64,000 nt of DNA from CALBZH01 sp964538515 (GCA_964538515.1 CAZIEW010000019.1:6563-70562); one strand, 5' to 3'; numbered from the stretch's first letter, positions 9,609-17,423 are shown. Program-made: numbers and translations. Notes: a model not told the origin generated them from the letters alone.

Positions 9609-9878
9609 TTAGTGAAGCCCGTACTTTTCCGCGATGAGCCGCCGGAATCGCGGGCGGTAAATGAGATCGAACGTCGCCTCCTTGCCGGGAAAAAGCTCGC
9701 AGGCCCGCTGTTTGACTCCCTCCACCATACGCAGCGCGTCGCCATGGGAAACGCTGGACTGCGCAATAGTCGCCAGCGCGAAATCGACCAGCCTGCGAAG
9801 GAGTCTGATCCGCCGGTTCTCCTCTCGAATCTCGGATTCGAGCTTCAACGGCTCTGCGTCCACAAAAGCCATCGACAC
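9609..9878 (-). CDS. Small helical protein of unknown function
   Basis: This 89-residue soluble protein has no recognised motif. Its composition is charged and helical (ESEIREENRRIRLLRRLVDF, then YRPRFRRLIAEKYGLH). Conserved-looking sequence, a clear start (MSMAFVDAEPLKLE) and position 25 bases upstream of the HD-domain gene support a real first gene of the four-gene minus-strand operon running to pepA. Codon use has the same high third-position GC as its neighbours. Confidence 0.65.
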   Translation of the reverse strand: MSMAFVDAEPLKLESEIREENRRIRLLRRLVDFALATIAQSSVSHGDALRMVEGVKQRACELFPGKEATFDLIYRPRFRRLIAEKYGLH

Positions 9879-10343
9879 CTCCCGATGTCAAGATGAAGTA
9901 TTGTGCCCATTAATGGCTCAAAGCGCAAGAGCGGCAGCACTTACGAATCAAGGATATCCTTATCCGTACCTGATGCATGGCTGGACGTCGACACCCGGAG
10001 GTCGATGGGTGGGATGGGCCTCGGTGAGCCTCTGCCGGCCGGCAGGGTGAATGATTGACACATTGCCGATTCGCTGCGTTTATCGAAGGGGACATCTGAC
10101 CGCTGGGAAACGGTGTGCATCTGCGAAGGTCATGCAAGCGAAGTCTATTGGGGTCAATTCAATGAGCGGCCGTTGAAATCGGCGACCGGTGAAAGCCGGG
10201 AGCCCTCGTATCGTTCTTCCGGCATGCTTCCGGCCGAAATCCGGCATTTTTTCAGACTGGTGCTGCCTCGGCCTTCGCCGGGTTGACGATGTGGAAGTCG
10301 GCCGCTGGTCTGCAATCCTTTGTCCGAAGACGGAGCCGGTGGT
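9879..10343. other. Non-coding stretch, nothing recognised
   Basis: No open frame here looks like protein on either strand. It lies between the divergent start of the minus-strand peptidase operon and the end of the small minus-strand gene at 10344. The promoter of the peptidase operon must lie at the left end, but no convincing -10/-35 pair was identified. Confidence 0.5.
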
Positions 10344-10634
10344 TCATCCCGGATGCTCATCTTTGGCCGAATGGGGTCGCCTAACCCCGATCGATTTAAT
10401 GAGTCGCTCCGTGATCGAGCTGATCCGGTAATGCCCCAAGCTCTCCGAGACATCGAAAACCCTCCAGATGCCATCCGGGTACAGCCTCACTTCCTTGGTG
10501 TTCGAGCAGGATTTGGAAGCGCACCAAAAGAGCCTGTAACCGGTCAGCGCCAAGCTCCGACACGGTTTTCTGCAGGAACTGCAAAACACGCGATTCCTCG
10601 ACAGGTCGATGAAAAAAGGGACCTTTCGTTTCAC
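10344..10634 (-). CDS. Possible small zinc-ribbon-like protein
   Basis: A GTG at 10634 with GGAGG five bases upstream opens a 96-residue frame. The product has Cys at 18, 21, 25, 38 and 43 (CSSC and CASKSC), a spacing that could bind one zinc or iron ion, followed by the protein-like stretch EVRLYPDGIWRVFDVSESLG. It stands alone in an otherwise gene-poor region with two overlapping open frames in other phases. The good ribosome site and non-random sequence favour a gene, but I recognise no family. Confidence 0.5.
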   Translation of the reverse strand: MKRKVPFFIDLSRNRVFCSSCRKPCRSLALTGYRLFWCASKSCSNTKEVRLYPDGIWRVFDVSESLGHYRISSITERLIKSIGVRRPHSAKDEHPG

Positions 10635-11314
10635 GGACGCCTCCTTCGTCCTGAATCTCGTCTCCCCGATCGGCTTCGTGCTCGAGTCGGGCCAGTCCCG
10701 ACCCAGGCAGTGTCCGCTCATGTCTCATGGACCCCAGACCCCAAGGGCGCACGGAACACCGTCGCGGAACCGAATCGGCCGATCGTTGGGCCAAGATGTT
10801 GGCTCGGGCAGAAAGCAGCCAATGCGGTCGCAAGATGGCAAAGGAGGCTGAGTGCGACAATCAAAAGGACTGCCACGCGGGAAGAGCATGCGATTCGATG
10901 GCGTAGCCGTAGTCACGGGAGCAGACGCGACTCGATGAAACCGGAGCGCAATCGGAACGTTTCCAATAAACTATAGGGGCCTGACGGAATCGTGTCAAAC
11001 AGAGATCGATGCCGGGTACCCGATTACCCCTGGGCGGATCCGATCCCGCCTTGGCGGCACGCTGCAAAGCCGACCTCACAGGGTCATGGACGTGCTCTCC
11101 GTGCCGTTCCGCCGGTCCGCCGCGGTTTCGCCCTTGCCTTTGGCGAGGGTTTATGTCACTGATCAGATCACTGACAGGATTCACGCACGACAGACATGTG
11201 CCCCCATGAGGTGACACCCACGCCGTGCGCACACGGATGCGTCAACCGGATGCGCTAGGAGACAGGGCAGCGATGATCCGAAGTCTTTTGGCCAATCACT
11301 GGTAGCGGTTCGGC
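10635..11314. other. Non-coding stretch, nothing recognised
   Basis: Several overlapping open frames cover this stretch on both strands, but their translations are low-complexity and Arg/Pro-rich, as expected of GC-rich non-coding DNA. No repeat, tRNA-like or terminator structure was clear. Confidence 0.45.
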
Positions 11315-11704
11315 ATGGCGACGACAGATGGAGACTCGGGCGGCGAATCGTTGTGCCCCATCAAGCGACTTCTCACCGAGCGCACGGGGCGCGGGGGTGA
11401 GCCGCTGGAAGTGTGGGAGATCCTCGCAGCCGCCCAGGACGGCTTTGAGCTCTTGTTCCGCGAGCCGCCTCTCGGGCCGATCCCCGACTACCTCGAGGTC
11501 CACTGGAGGGTTTATGGGTGTGTCGGGGAGTTTGAGGAGAGCGTCGAGCAGCTTGAGCGCTGGAAGGTCCTGCAAGTCGGGCGATGGCTCCAAGAGCGAG
11601 TCGGGCGGCGGTGGCGTGTCGACGGACAGGTCTACGAGCTGCGGGCGGTGGACGGCGATGGACCCGGCTCGGTGAGGTATTCAGCTCGCCCGTGCGATGT
11701 TTGA
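11315..11704 (+). CDS. Hypothetical protein
   Basis: The 129-residue product is the most protein-like of the frames here: EVWEILAAAQDGFELLFREP, IPDYLEVHWRVYG and RRWRVDGQVYELRAVDG read as helix then beta strands, and third-position GC is high. The start is unsure because no strong ribosome site precedes the ATG. A minus-strand frame (11255-11593) overlaps and is the main alternative. No domain is recognised. Confidence 0.45.
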   Translation: MATTDGDSGGESLCPIKRLLTERTGRGGEPLEVWEILAAAQDGFELLFREPPLGPIPDYLEVHWRVYGCVGEFEESVEQLERWKVLQVGRWLQERVGRRWRVDGQVYELRAVDGDGPGSVRYSARPCDV

Positions 11705-11802
11705 AGCTCAATTCTTAACAGTAGACTCAGCGGAAACGGGCGCAGCCGGAGCCATCGACCGAAGGGTCCGTTATTCCGCATGGATTGGGAAGGTATCTTC
11801 CG

Positions 11803-12234
11803 ATGGCCCAAGCGAAAGAAGGCGATACGGTTAGGGTCCACTACCATGGGACCCTGGAGGATGGCACGGTTTTCAGCTCAACCTACGAGGAACAGGAGCC
11901 GTTTGAGTTTACGATCGGGCAGCAGAGCGTGCTGCCACGATTCGAAATGGCTGTCATTGGCATGAACGAAGGGGAGACGAGGAGCATTTCGCTTTCCCCT
12001 GAGGAAGCGTATGGTCAGCACCGAAAAGAATTTGTTTTCGCAATGGATAGGAGTCAGGCCCCGCCCAATCTGGAGCTCGATTTGGGGAAGCGACTGCAAG
12101 TTCGTACCAATCGCGGTGACAACGTGATTGCCACGATTACTCAGATTACACCCGAGAGCATCGTTCTCGACGCAAATGATCCTCTTGCAGGAAAGACGCT
12201 TCAATTCACGATAGAGCTTGTCAAGATCATGTAG
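11803..12234 (+). CDS. FKBP-type peptidyl-prolyl cis-trans isomerase (SlyD-like)
   Basis: The 143-residue product has the FKBP core AKEGDTVRVHYHGTLEDGTV and FEFTIGQQSVLPRFEMAVIG, then the inserted-flap region SPEEAYGQHRKEFVFAMDRS typical of SlyD-type enzymes, and ends in the closing beta strand LQFTIELVKIM. It would catalyse prolyl isomerisation and act as a folding helper in the cytoplasm, since no signal peptide is seen. The ATG at 11803 has GAAGG nine bases upstream, better than the in-frame ATG 18 bases earlier. It is transcribed toward the ubiquitin-like locus but is separated from it by 300 bases. Confidence 0.93.
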   Translation: MAQAKEGDTVRVHYHGTLEDGTVFSSTYEEQEPFEFTIGQQSVLPRFEMAVIGMNEGETRSISLSPEEAYGQHRKEFVFAMDRSQAPPNLELDLGKRLQVRTNRGDNVIATITQITPESIVLDANDPLAGKTLQFTIELVKIM

Positions 12235-12535
12235 ATACGTTAGCAACACTGCTTACTGCGCTTCTTTGGCCACCCTCGAGCTCTCGTCCCGCTGCCTTGC
12301 TGCCGTCGTTTTTCGCCGATCTGCGACCTTAGTGGGTGCAATTCACAACCGTTGGTGATTGCCTTTAGCCAAGGTGTCGCGTGTCTGGTTTCGGGTGTCA
12401 GCGAGAGAGGCCAGCAGCCGTTCGACTGAAACCTGAACACTGAAGCCTGAAACCAACGGTCTCGAATTGCACGCGACCTTAGTTTCACACGAGCACCTTG
12501 ATCGAGAACAAACCTCGATAGCGCCGAGGGATGCC
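12235..12535 (+). other. Intergenic leader of the ubiquitin-like locus
   Basis: No gene is seen. It holds a short imperfect direct repeat: CGACCTTAGT occurs near 12325 and again near 12473. Between them is a run of CTGAAAC-type direct repeats (TGAAACCTGAACACTGAAG). It probably contains the promoter of the operon starting at 12536, but no confident -10/-35 boxes were found. Confidence 0.4.
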
Positions 12536-12805
12536 ATGGCCATGTGGCTTTATGATGACGTAAGAGAAATGGAGGACTTCCAGGTCTACCAGAAGGAAGT
12601 CCGGGAACTGGAGCGCGAATACCTTGAGATCCGGGTGCTGCTGCGCGATGCCGAGCAGGCGCTGAAGACCGATCCCGATCATGTCTACCTCCGGGCAAAG
12701 GTGGCGTATCTCACCAAGAGGCAGAGGGATCTTGAGCGTCGAGGCCCGCGTCTCGCGGCGGATCATCCGCTGGAAATTGCCCTTTGGGCGCCGCCGCACG
12801 GATAG
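12536..12805 (+). CDS. Small coiled-coil protein heading the ubiquitin-like locus
   Basis: The ATG at 12536 is preceded by GAGGG at good spacing. The 89-residue product is strongly charged and predicted helical (EMEDFQVYQKEVRELEREYL, then AEQALKTDPDHVYLRAKVAY), probably a helical hairpin or coiled coil. It ends in ...WAPPHG, that is with a terminal Gly. It lies 64 bases before the E1-like gene on the same strand. No family is recognised. It might be an adaptor, a substrate, or a small modifier; the terminal Gly alone is weak evidence for the last. Confidence 0.65.
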   Translation: MAMWLYDDVREMEDFQVYQKEVRELEREYLEIRVLLRDAEQALKTDPDHVYLRAKVAYLTKRQRDLERRGPRLAADHPLEIALWAPPHG

Positions 12806-12869
12806 CGGGATTGTGGTCGCATCGACCCAAGAAGGAGGCGGCGACTTCTCGATCGGCGGGTGAACCGAC

Positions 12870-14111
12870 TTGAATCACTCCAGACTTGACAGGCAGCTGC
12901 GGATCGCGGGCTGGAATCAGCACGCATTGGACGGAGCGAGGATCGGCGTCGTCGGAGACCGCGACCGGCTGGCCTCGCTTTTCGTCCTTTCGGCCTCGGC
13001 CCTCGGGATCAACAACCAGGTGGTCATTGCCCCGACCCTCGACCGGACGCTCATCGAAATTGCAACCGCCCTGAATCCTCTGCTCTCTCTCACTCACCTG
13101 GAAGGCCTCTACACGCATCCGATGCTGTCCAGCCTCTTCGAACAGTGTGAGCTGATCGTCGATCTGAGCCACTACGGCCTCGCAAACAAGCTGCTGCTGG
13201 AACGGAGCTTCAGGAAGAACCGCCCGTTGGTCAGGGGGATCTGCTACGAGCGGGGCGAGGCGCAGGGCTTCCATGTTTTCACCTACTTGAAAGGGCGCGA
13301 ATGGCGCGACCTCGAGCGGATTGTCTCCCCCAGCAACCTCCCCGGGGATCATTGGGACGACGGTGTGCTCGAAACGATCGCGGCCGGCATTGTCCTGGAA
13401 GAGGTGAAGAATCTCCTCATGCGGCAGCCCGTGTCGGACGCTCTGATCACCTACGAAAGACCGAAGACGGGTGCCGGCGATCCACGGCTCCGTGCCCTGG
13501 TTGTGGGCGCGGGGGCACTGGGGACCTTCGTCGGCCTGTGCCTTGCGTTTTCGGGATTCAAAGCCTGCACAATCATGGACCCGGACGTCGTGGAATCGAC
13601 GAACCTGAACCGACAAGTCCTCCTTTATGGGGCCATTGGGCGGAGCAAGGCCGAGACGCTATGCGACAGGCTGAATACGCTTTTTGGGATGCGCGCCAGC
13701 CCGTCCGTTGCCTATTTTCAGCCGGACACCGACCTCTCCTCCTACGACGTGGTGCTCGACTGCGTGGACAACTTTGAAGCCAGGATCGTGCTGAGCGAGA
13801 GCTGCCGGGAGCAGGCCAAGACGTTGATCAGCGGGGGAACGAGTGCCGATGCGGGCCAGGTCGTGGCCTACCGGCCGGAGCGGGGTGGTCCGACCCCGGC
13901 GGAGCTTCTCGGCTTTTATGAGATTGTCGGCACCCGCGCCTCGAATGCTCCTTTACGGGAGCGAGCCTCCTGCACTTATCGGCCCGATCCATCGGTCGTC
14001 ATGACCAATCAGATCACCGCGGGCTTCATGGTGGATGCTTTCAGAAGGCTGCGGGAGGGGCAGGAGGTCGAGAGCCTTTTTTATGAGTCTGCCCGCAATG
14101 AGCGGATCTAA
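12870..14111 (+). CDS. Two-domain E1/ThiF-family activating enzyme
   Basis: The 413-residue protein looks like a fusion of two Rossmann-type ThiF domains. The N-terminal one (about 1-200) begins with the E1-type SRLDRQLRIAGWNQHALDGA but has VVGDRD in place of the nucleotide-binding glycine motif, so it is probably inactive. The C-terminal one (about 205-410) is intact: VVGAGALG (211-218), Asp237 after the second strand, NLNR (245-248) and DCVDN (297-301). Cys368 in ASCTYRPDPSVV is a candidate catalytic thiol. E1 enzymes adenylate the C-terminal Gly of ubiquitin-like proteins. An inactive-plus-active domain pair resembles eukaryotic E1s. The ubiquitin-like gene follows 33 bases later. Confidence 0.88.
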   Translation: MNHSRLDRQLRIAGWNQHALDGARIGVVGDRDRLASLFVLSASALGINNQVVIAPTLDRTLIEIATALNPLLSLTHLEGLYTHPMLSSLFEQCELIVDLSHYGLANKLLLERSFRKNRPLVRGICYERGEAQGFHVFTYLKGREWRDLERIVSPSNLPGDHWDDGVLETIAAGIVLEEVKNLLMRQPVSDALITYERPKTGAGDPRLRALVVGAGALGTFVGLCLAFSGFKACTIMDPDVVESTNLNRQVLLYGAIGRSKAETLCDRLNTLFGMRASPSVAYFQPDTDLSSYDVVLDCVDNFEARIVLSESCREQAKTLISGGTSADAGQVVAYRPERGGPTPAELLGFYEIVGTRASNAPLRERASCTYRPDPSVVMTNQITAGFMVDAFRRLREGQEVESLFYESARNERI

Positions 14112-14144
14112 GCGTCAGGGTGCACAAGGCGGAGGAAGGAAAGC

Positions 14145-14519
14145 ATGGGCGAGAGTGACCTCAAGAAGGCTCTGGAAACGGAAGAAAGACAGCAACTGCT
14201 GCCCCTCGTTGTTGAGATCATCCCCGGACAGGCGGCCGAAGGGCTGATCGATATCTACGAGCCGGGGAGCTACGAGGGCAGGACGCTGCGGAAGCTTTGT
14301 GACAAGACACTTTCCAAGAAGAAATGGACGATCGAGGAGCAGCTGATCATCGAAGACATCCGAAGGCAGCTTGAGGGCGGAAAGCTGCTCTGCAGGGGAA
14401 AGGAAATCGAGGGCTCGGCGCTGGAATATGCGGTGGCGGAAAAGACCGAGGCCGGAGAGAAGTACTTGTATGTTCCCGTCCGTGCCATCAAGCCTCAAGA
14501 AGGCGGAGCCCGACGATAG
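14145..14519 (+). CDS. Putative ubiquitin-like modifier with C-terminal Gly-Gly
   Basis: The 124-residue protein has a C-terminal half with the pattern of the ubiquitin beta-grasp: KLLCRGKEIEGSALEYAV (80-97) lines up with the ubiquitin strand RLIFAGKQLEDG and what follows, then a last strand KYLYVPVRAI. It ends KPQEGGARR, so Gly120-Gly121 would become terminal if a peptidase removed three residues; the JAB gene of this operon is the natural candidate. The N-terminal half has two short strands and helices. This is a pattern-level assignment, not a database match. Its place between E1-like and E2-like genes supports it. A high-identity ubiquitin is excluded. Confidence 0.6.
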   Translation: MGESDLKKALETEERQQLLPLVVEIIPGQAAEGLIDIYEPGSYEGRTLRKLCDKTLSKKKWTIEEQLIIEDIRRQLEGGKLLCRGKEIEGSALEYAVAEKTEAGEKYLYVPVRAIKPQEGGARR

Positions 14520-14538
14520 TCACGGGGAGCCACGCATC

Positions 14539-15654
14539 GTGCTGCAGTTCCTGGAGCCTGAAGCTCAAATGATCGTGCACTCGGGATTTCTGTATCTCCC
14601 GCTGCCGTTCGATCCCGACATGGAAGACGAAATGGAACGGCTCGGCCACGGAGGGGCCTCCGCAAACCCGGCATATGGTCATGAGCCGATTGCAATCCTT
14701 AGGATCCGCGGAGATACATTTATTCGCTCCTTGGATTTAATGTCTATTATTCATAACTACGAACAGATTGATGCCTATAACTACAATGCGATAAAGAGCC
14801 ATATTATTCCTCCACTAAATGATCAATCCGATCTTGAAAGGATTCTGCCGGGTGGCAACCTTCAGACCATCATCTTGGAAATAATGCCTCACTTCATACG
14901 AAAGAATCGAGGGTTTGAAAGAAAACGGTTCAGCAGGGAAGAGACGCTCGATTTTTTGAGTGATCGCATTGGGATTCCGGAGCGCTTCATGGAACGGGCG
15001 GAAGCCTATGCGGCGACCGAGCCCTTGCGCGAGGCGCTGAAGGACCTCGACAAGCTGGATCGGGTGATGGGGCCGTTGCCGGAAGGCCCGATCTCCGTGG
15101 ATGAGCTCCGTCTCTGGGCCCGCGGAGCCCTCGAGGTGCGGATCATAGAGGGCGAGAAGGTCCGTCTCCAAGAGGAGATCGGGCTGCGCGCGCAGCTCGG
15201 TGAAGCCAGGAAGCGACACATCGCCTTGCTCCTCTTTTTTGCAGAAACGGGATCGTTCGAATTCGACGGTTTCGGCTTCTCCAGGATAGGCGCTAAGGAT
15301 GTTTACGTTATATACAAACGCACTGGAGAATATATCATCAAGGATTATTATGACCAAAGCTACCGGTTTCCGGATTGTCGAGTTGGCGTTTCAACGGCCG
15401 GTCCTTTGAGACCCGTGGTTCTTGACCACTATAAGCATCCATTCTTGCTTGGATTTTCACAAAACCAGGAAATCTGCATGAGAGGCTACGACTGGCCATC
15501 TGAGCTCAACGCCGAAAATGTCATCAGACTCCTGGAGGATGGTATCAACTCATTGCTGTACGGATACGACCCAAGGCGCCGCAATGGTTATCACAGTCTT
15601 GATCCAACCTTGTATTACGTTAAGGGAATAGAATTTGTCGATTACAGGATATAA
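14539..15654 (+). CDS. Protein with putative E2 (UBC-like) C-terminal domain
   Basis: I chose GTG at 14539 with GGGGAG nine bases upstream, 19 bases after the previous stop; this gives 371 residues. The C-terminal part (about 225-345) follows E2 layout: a helix, a beta meander (KDVYVIYKRTGEYII, YRFPDCRVGVST), then KHP at 299-301, ICM with Cys313, Trp319-Pro320, and a helix NVIRLLEDGINSLLYGYDP. Ubiquitin E2s have the same order HPN...ICL...W.P...VL..I..LL..P. The first about 220 residues are helical, Asp/Glu-rich and unrecognised. Parts of the gene are clearly more AT-rich than the surroundings. Role: would accept the modifier from the E1 on Cys313. Confidence 0.62.
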   Translation: MLQFLEPEAQMIVHSGFLYLPLPFDPDMEDEMERLGHGGASANPAYGHEPIAILRIRGDTFIRSLDLMSIIHNYEQIDAYNYNAIKSHIIPPLNDQSDLERILPGGNLQTIILEIMPHFIRKNRGFERKRFSREETLDFLSDRIGIPERFMERAEAYAATEPLREALKDLDKLDRVMGPLPEGPISVDELRLWARGALEVRIIEGEKVRLQEEIGLRAQLGEARKRHIALLLFFAETGSFEFDGFGFSRIGAKDVYVIYKRTGEYIIKDYYDQSYRFPDCRVGVSTAGPLRPVVLDHYKHPFLLGFSQNQEICMRGYDWPSELNAENVIRLLEDGINSLLYGYDPRRRNGYHSLDPTLYYVKGIEFVDYRI

Positions 15655-16327
15655 TCGGCTGTCAAGCGGCTGTACTTCCATAATGACACCCAGTATATCC
15701 ATCCATAAAAATGATACCGACATGGATTTAGCGCAAGACATCAAAAGAGACCGAAGGATTCGGAGCCGAAAGGTCCCACAGGAAAGAAGGGTTTTCACCA
15801 CGATCGGCTGCATCGTCAAAGAATACAGCTTGGCAGAGGACTTCCTCACGATCAGGGAGCCCAGCCGGGATATTCTCGATGAGGACATGGTTCGAACGCT
15901 CCGACCAAAAGCAAAGAAGCGGTTGGATTTGCCTCCGTATTGCATGCTTCCCGAGGCGCAGTACCGGCTCACTCAAGCAATCATCCGCAGGTGGGACGGT
16001 CCCTACCTGCGCTTCGCGAGCTCCCCGGAGGAAATCCTTCTTTCCCGGCTGCTTTACGACGCGAGCCCATCCCTATCCGCCGAGGACCTGATGCGCCACG
16101 ACTTTGAAGCCCTTCTGCTGAGCGAGTATGCCAGGCGCGAGCTTGCGAAGCTCGAGCGCCAACAACCGGGGTCGCACGGCGGGTCGTGCCCCGGTCACCC
16201 GGAGGCGGCGGAGAGCGGCGCGGCGGCTTTTCCAAATGGTGGCACCCGGGAGCGAATTGAGCAGCTTCGCGCTTTTGTCGCGGACATCCAGAACAAGGAG
16301 CCCACCCGGCATGACACCTCCTCATGA
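15635..16327 (+). CDS. Unknown protein of the ubiquitin-like locus
   Basis: The frame opens at TTG 15635 (AAGGGA upstream), overlapping the E2-like gene by 20 bases; ATG 15683 and ATG 15722 are alternatives. The product is up to 230 residues, soluble, basic at the start and then helical (RLTQAIIRRWDGPYLRFASS, EEILLSRLLYDASPSLS, RREL...). The tail is Gly/Ser-rich. No Cys/His cluster, nucleotide-binding or membrane motif is visible. It overlaps the ClpX-like gene by 17 bases, so it is a structural part of the operon. It could be a substrate adaptor for the unfoldase or a ligase-like factor; this is guesswork. Confidence 0.75.
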   Translation: MSITGYNRLSSGCTSIMTPSISIHKNDTDMDLAQDIKRDRRIRSRKVPQERRVFTTIGCIVKEYSLAEDFLTIREPSRDILDEDMVRTLRPKAKKRLDLPPYCMLPEAQYRLTQAIIRRWDGPYLRFASSPEEILLSRLLYDASPSLSAEDLMRHDFEALLLSEYARRELAKLERQQPGSHGGSCPGHPEAAESGAAAFPNGGTRERIEQLRAFVADIQNKEPTRHDTSS

Positions 16328-17423
16328 CTCCATTTCAGGGCGCAGCCGGCAGCGCATCGAAGACAAAATCGAGCTGGCTCGGGAAGAGCAGACCTCCCGG
16401 GCCGTTCAGGCAATCATCGAATTCGATAAGACCCCGGCGGACCTCAAGGCGGAGATGGACGGCTTCATCATCGGCCAGGAGCGCGGGAAGAAGGTCATCT
16501 CAACCGCCATTGCCTTTCATTACAAGCGGTTGGGGGGAGCGTTGAAAGAAGCGCTCGCGAAGAGCCAGGAGGACGTAGAGGCTGCCCTGCGCAGCATCCG
16601 TCCCCCGCGAGCCAACATTCTGCTGATCGGTCCGAGCGGCTGCGGCAAGACCTACACGAGCGAAACGACCTCACGCCTTGCGGGAGTCGCCTTCGTTCAC
16701 GAGGACATGACCCGTTTCAGCGAGGTCGGCTACGTGGGGCAGGACGCCACGGATATCCTGATCGACCTCGTCTTCGCGGCCGGCGGAAACCCAACCGTGG
16801 CCCAGATGGGGATCGTGTATCTGGACGAGATTGACAAGATCGCCTCGGAGATCGTCGCGTACAAGGATGTGTCGGGGAGGGGTGTTCAGAAGGGGTTGCT
16901 TCATCTGGTCGACGGGACGGAGAATACAGTTCAAATCGGCAAGGAGAGGATTACGGTCTCGACCAGGAACGTGCTCTTCATCGCGGGCGGCGCTTTTGAA
17001 AACCTGGAGGGGTTGGTCACGCGGAGAATGGCCCGACAGGGATTTCAGGGAAGCTGGAAGGACCATCTGCTGACCGACGATCTGGTGAGCTTCGGCATGG
17101 AACGACAGCTCATGGGACGATTCCCCGTAAAGGTGGTGTACGACCGACTCACGACCCAAGATCTCAAAGACATCATGACCCGAAGCGCAGACAGCGTGCT
17201 GCTCGCCTACGCCAACGACCTCAAGGCGTGGGGGATCGATCTGGAATTCACGGACGAGGCTCTCACGGAAGTGGCTCGGCGCGCCGAGCAGGAAGGGACG
17301 GGGGCCCGGGGCCTGATCAGCGTGATTCACCGGGTGCTGCTCGAGGACATGTTTCGCCTCCCCGGAAGCTATACGGGCCTTTTCACGGTGGATGCAAGCC
17401 ATGTCAAGGGGAGACTGGAATGA
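16311..17423 (+). CDS. ClpX-like AAA+ unfoldase without zinc-binding domain
   Basis: ATG 16311 has AAGGAG ten bases upstream. The 370-residue protein aligns along ClpX: GPSGCGKT Walker A (107-114), the substrate pore loop GYVG (140-143), Walker B IVYLDEID, DVSGRGVQKGLLHLVDGT, the LMGRFPV region, and sensor-2 GARG (331-334). Two ClpX parts are missing: the N-terminal zinc finger, replaced by about 50 charged residues, and the IGF-type loop that docks ClpP, where GGAFENLEGLVTRRMARQGF leads into a short segment. No ClpP gene is in the operon. It would unfold or remodel tagged proteins, perhaps without ClpP. It shares ATGA with the JAB gene. Confidence 0.92.
   Translation: MTPPHDSISGRSRQRIEDKIELAREEQTSRAVQAIIEFDKTPADLKAEMDGFIIGQERGKKVISTAIAFHYKRLGGALKEALAKSQEDVEAALRSIRPPRANILLIGPSGCGKTYTSETTSRLAGVAFVHEDMTRFSEVGYVGQDATDILIDLVFAAGGNPTVAQMGIVYLDEIDKIASEIVAYKDVSGRGVQKGLLHLVDGTENTVQIGKERITVSTRNVLFIAGGAFENLEGLVTRRMARQGFQGSWKDHLLTDDLVSFGMERQLMGRFPVKVVYDRLTTQDLKDIMTRSADSVLLAYANDLKAWGIDLEFTDEALTEVARRAEQEGTGARGLISVIHRVLLEDMFRLPGSYTGLFTVDASHVKGRLE

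Noticed and set aside
10320..10976. 218-residue plus-strand open frame
   Set aside because: Pro/Arg/Ser-rich sequence without motifs; the opposite-strand 96-residue frame has a better ribosome site and protein character.
11255..11593. 112-residue minus-strand open frame opposite the gene at 11315
   Set aside because: The plus-strand frame has more protein-like sequence and codon pattern, although the choice is not certain.
12536..12805. Pup-like modifier
   Set aside because: Helical and ends in Gly, but lacks the Gly-Gly-Glu/Gln end, and no Pup ligase or Dop gene is present.
16128..16310. Upstream extension of the ClpX-like frame
   Set aside because: The extra 61 residues are Arg/Ser-rich and overlap the preceding gene; the ATG at 16311 has a good ribosome site.
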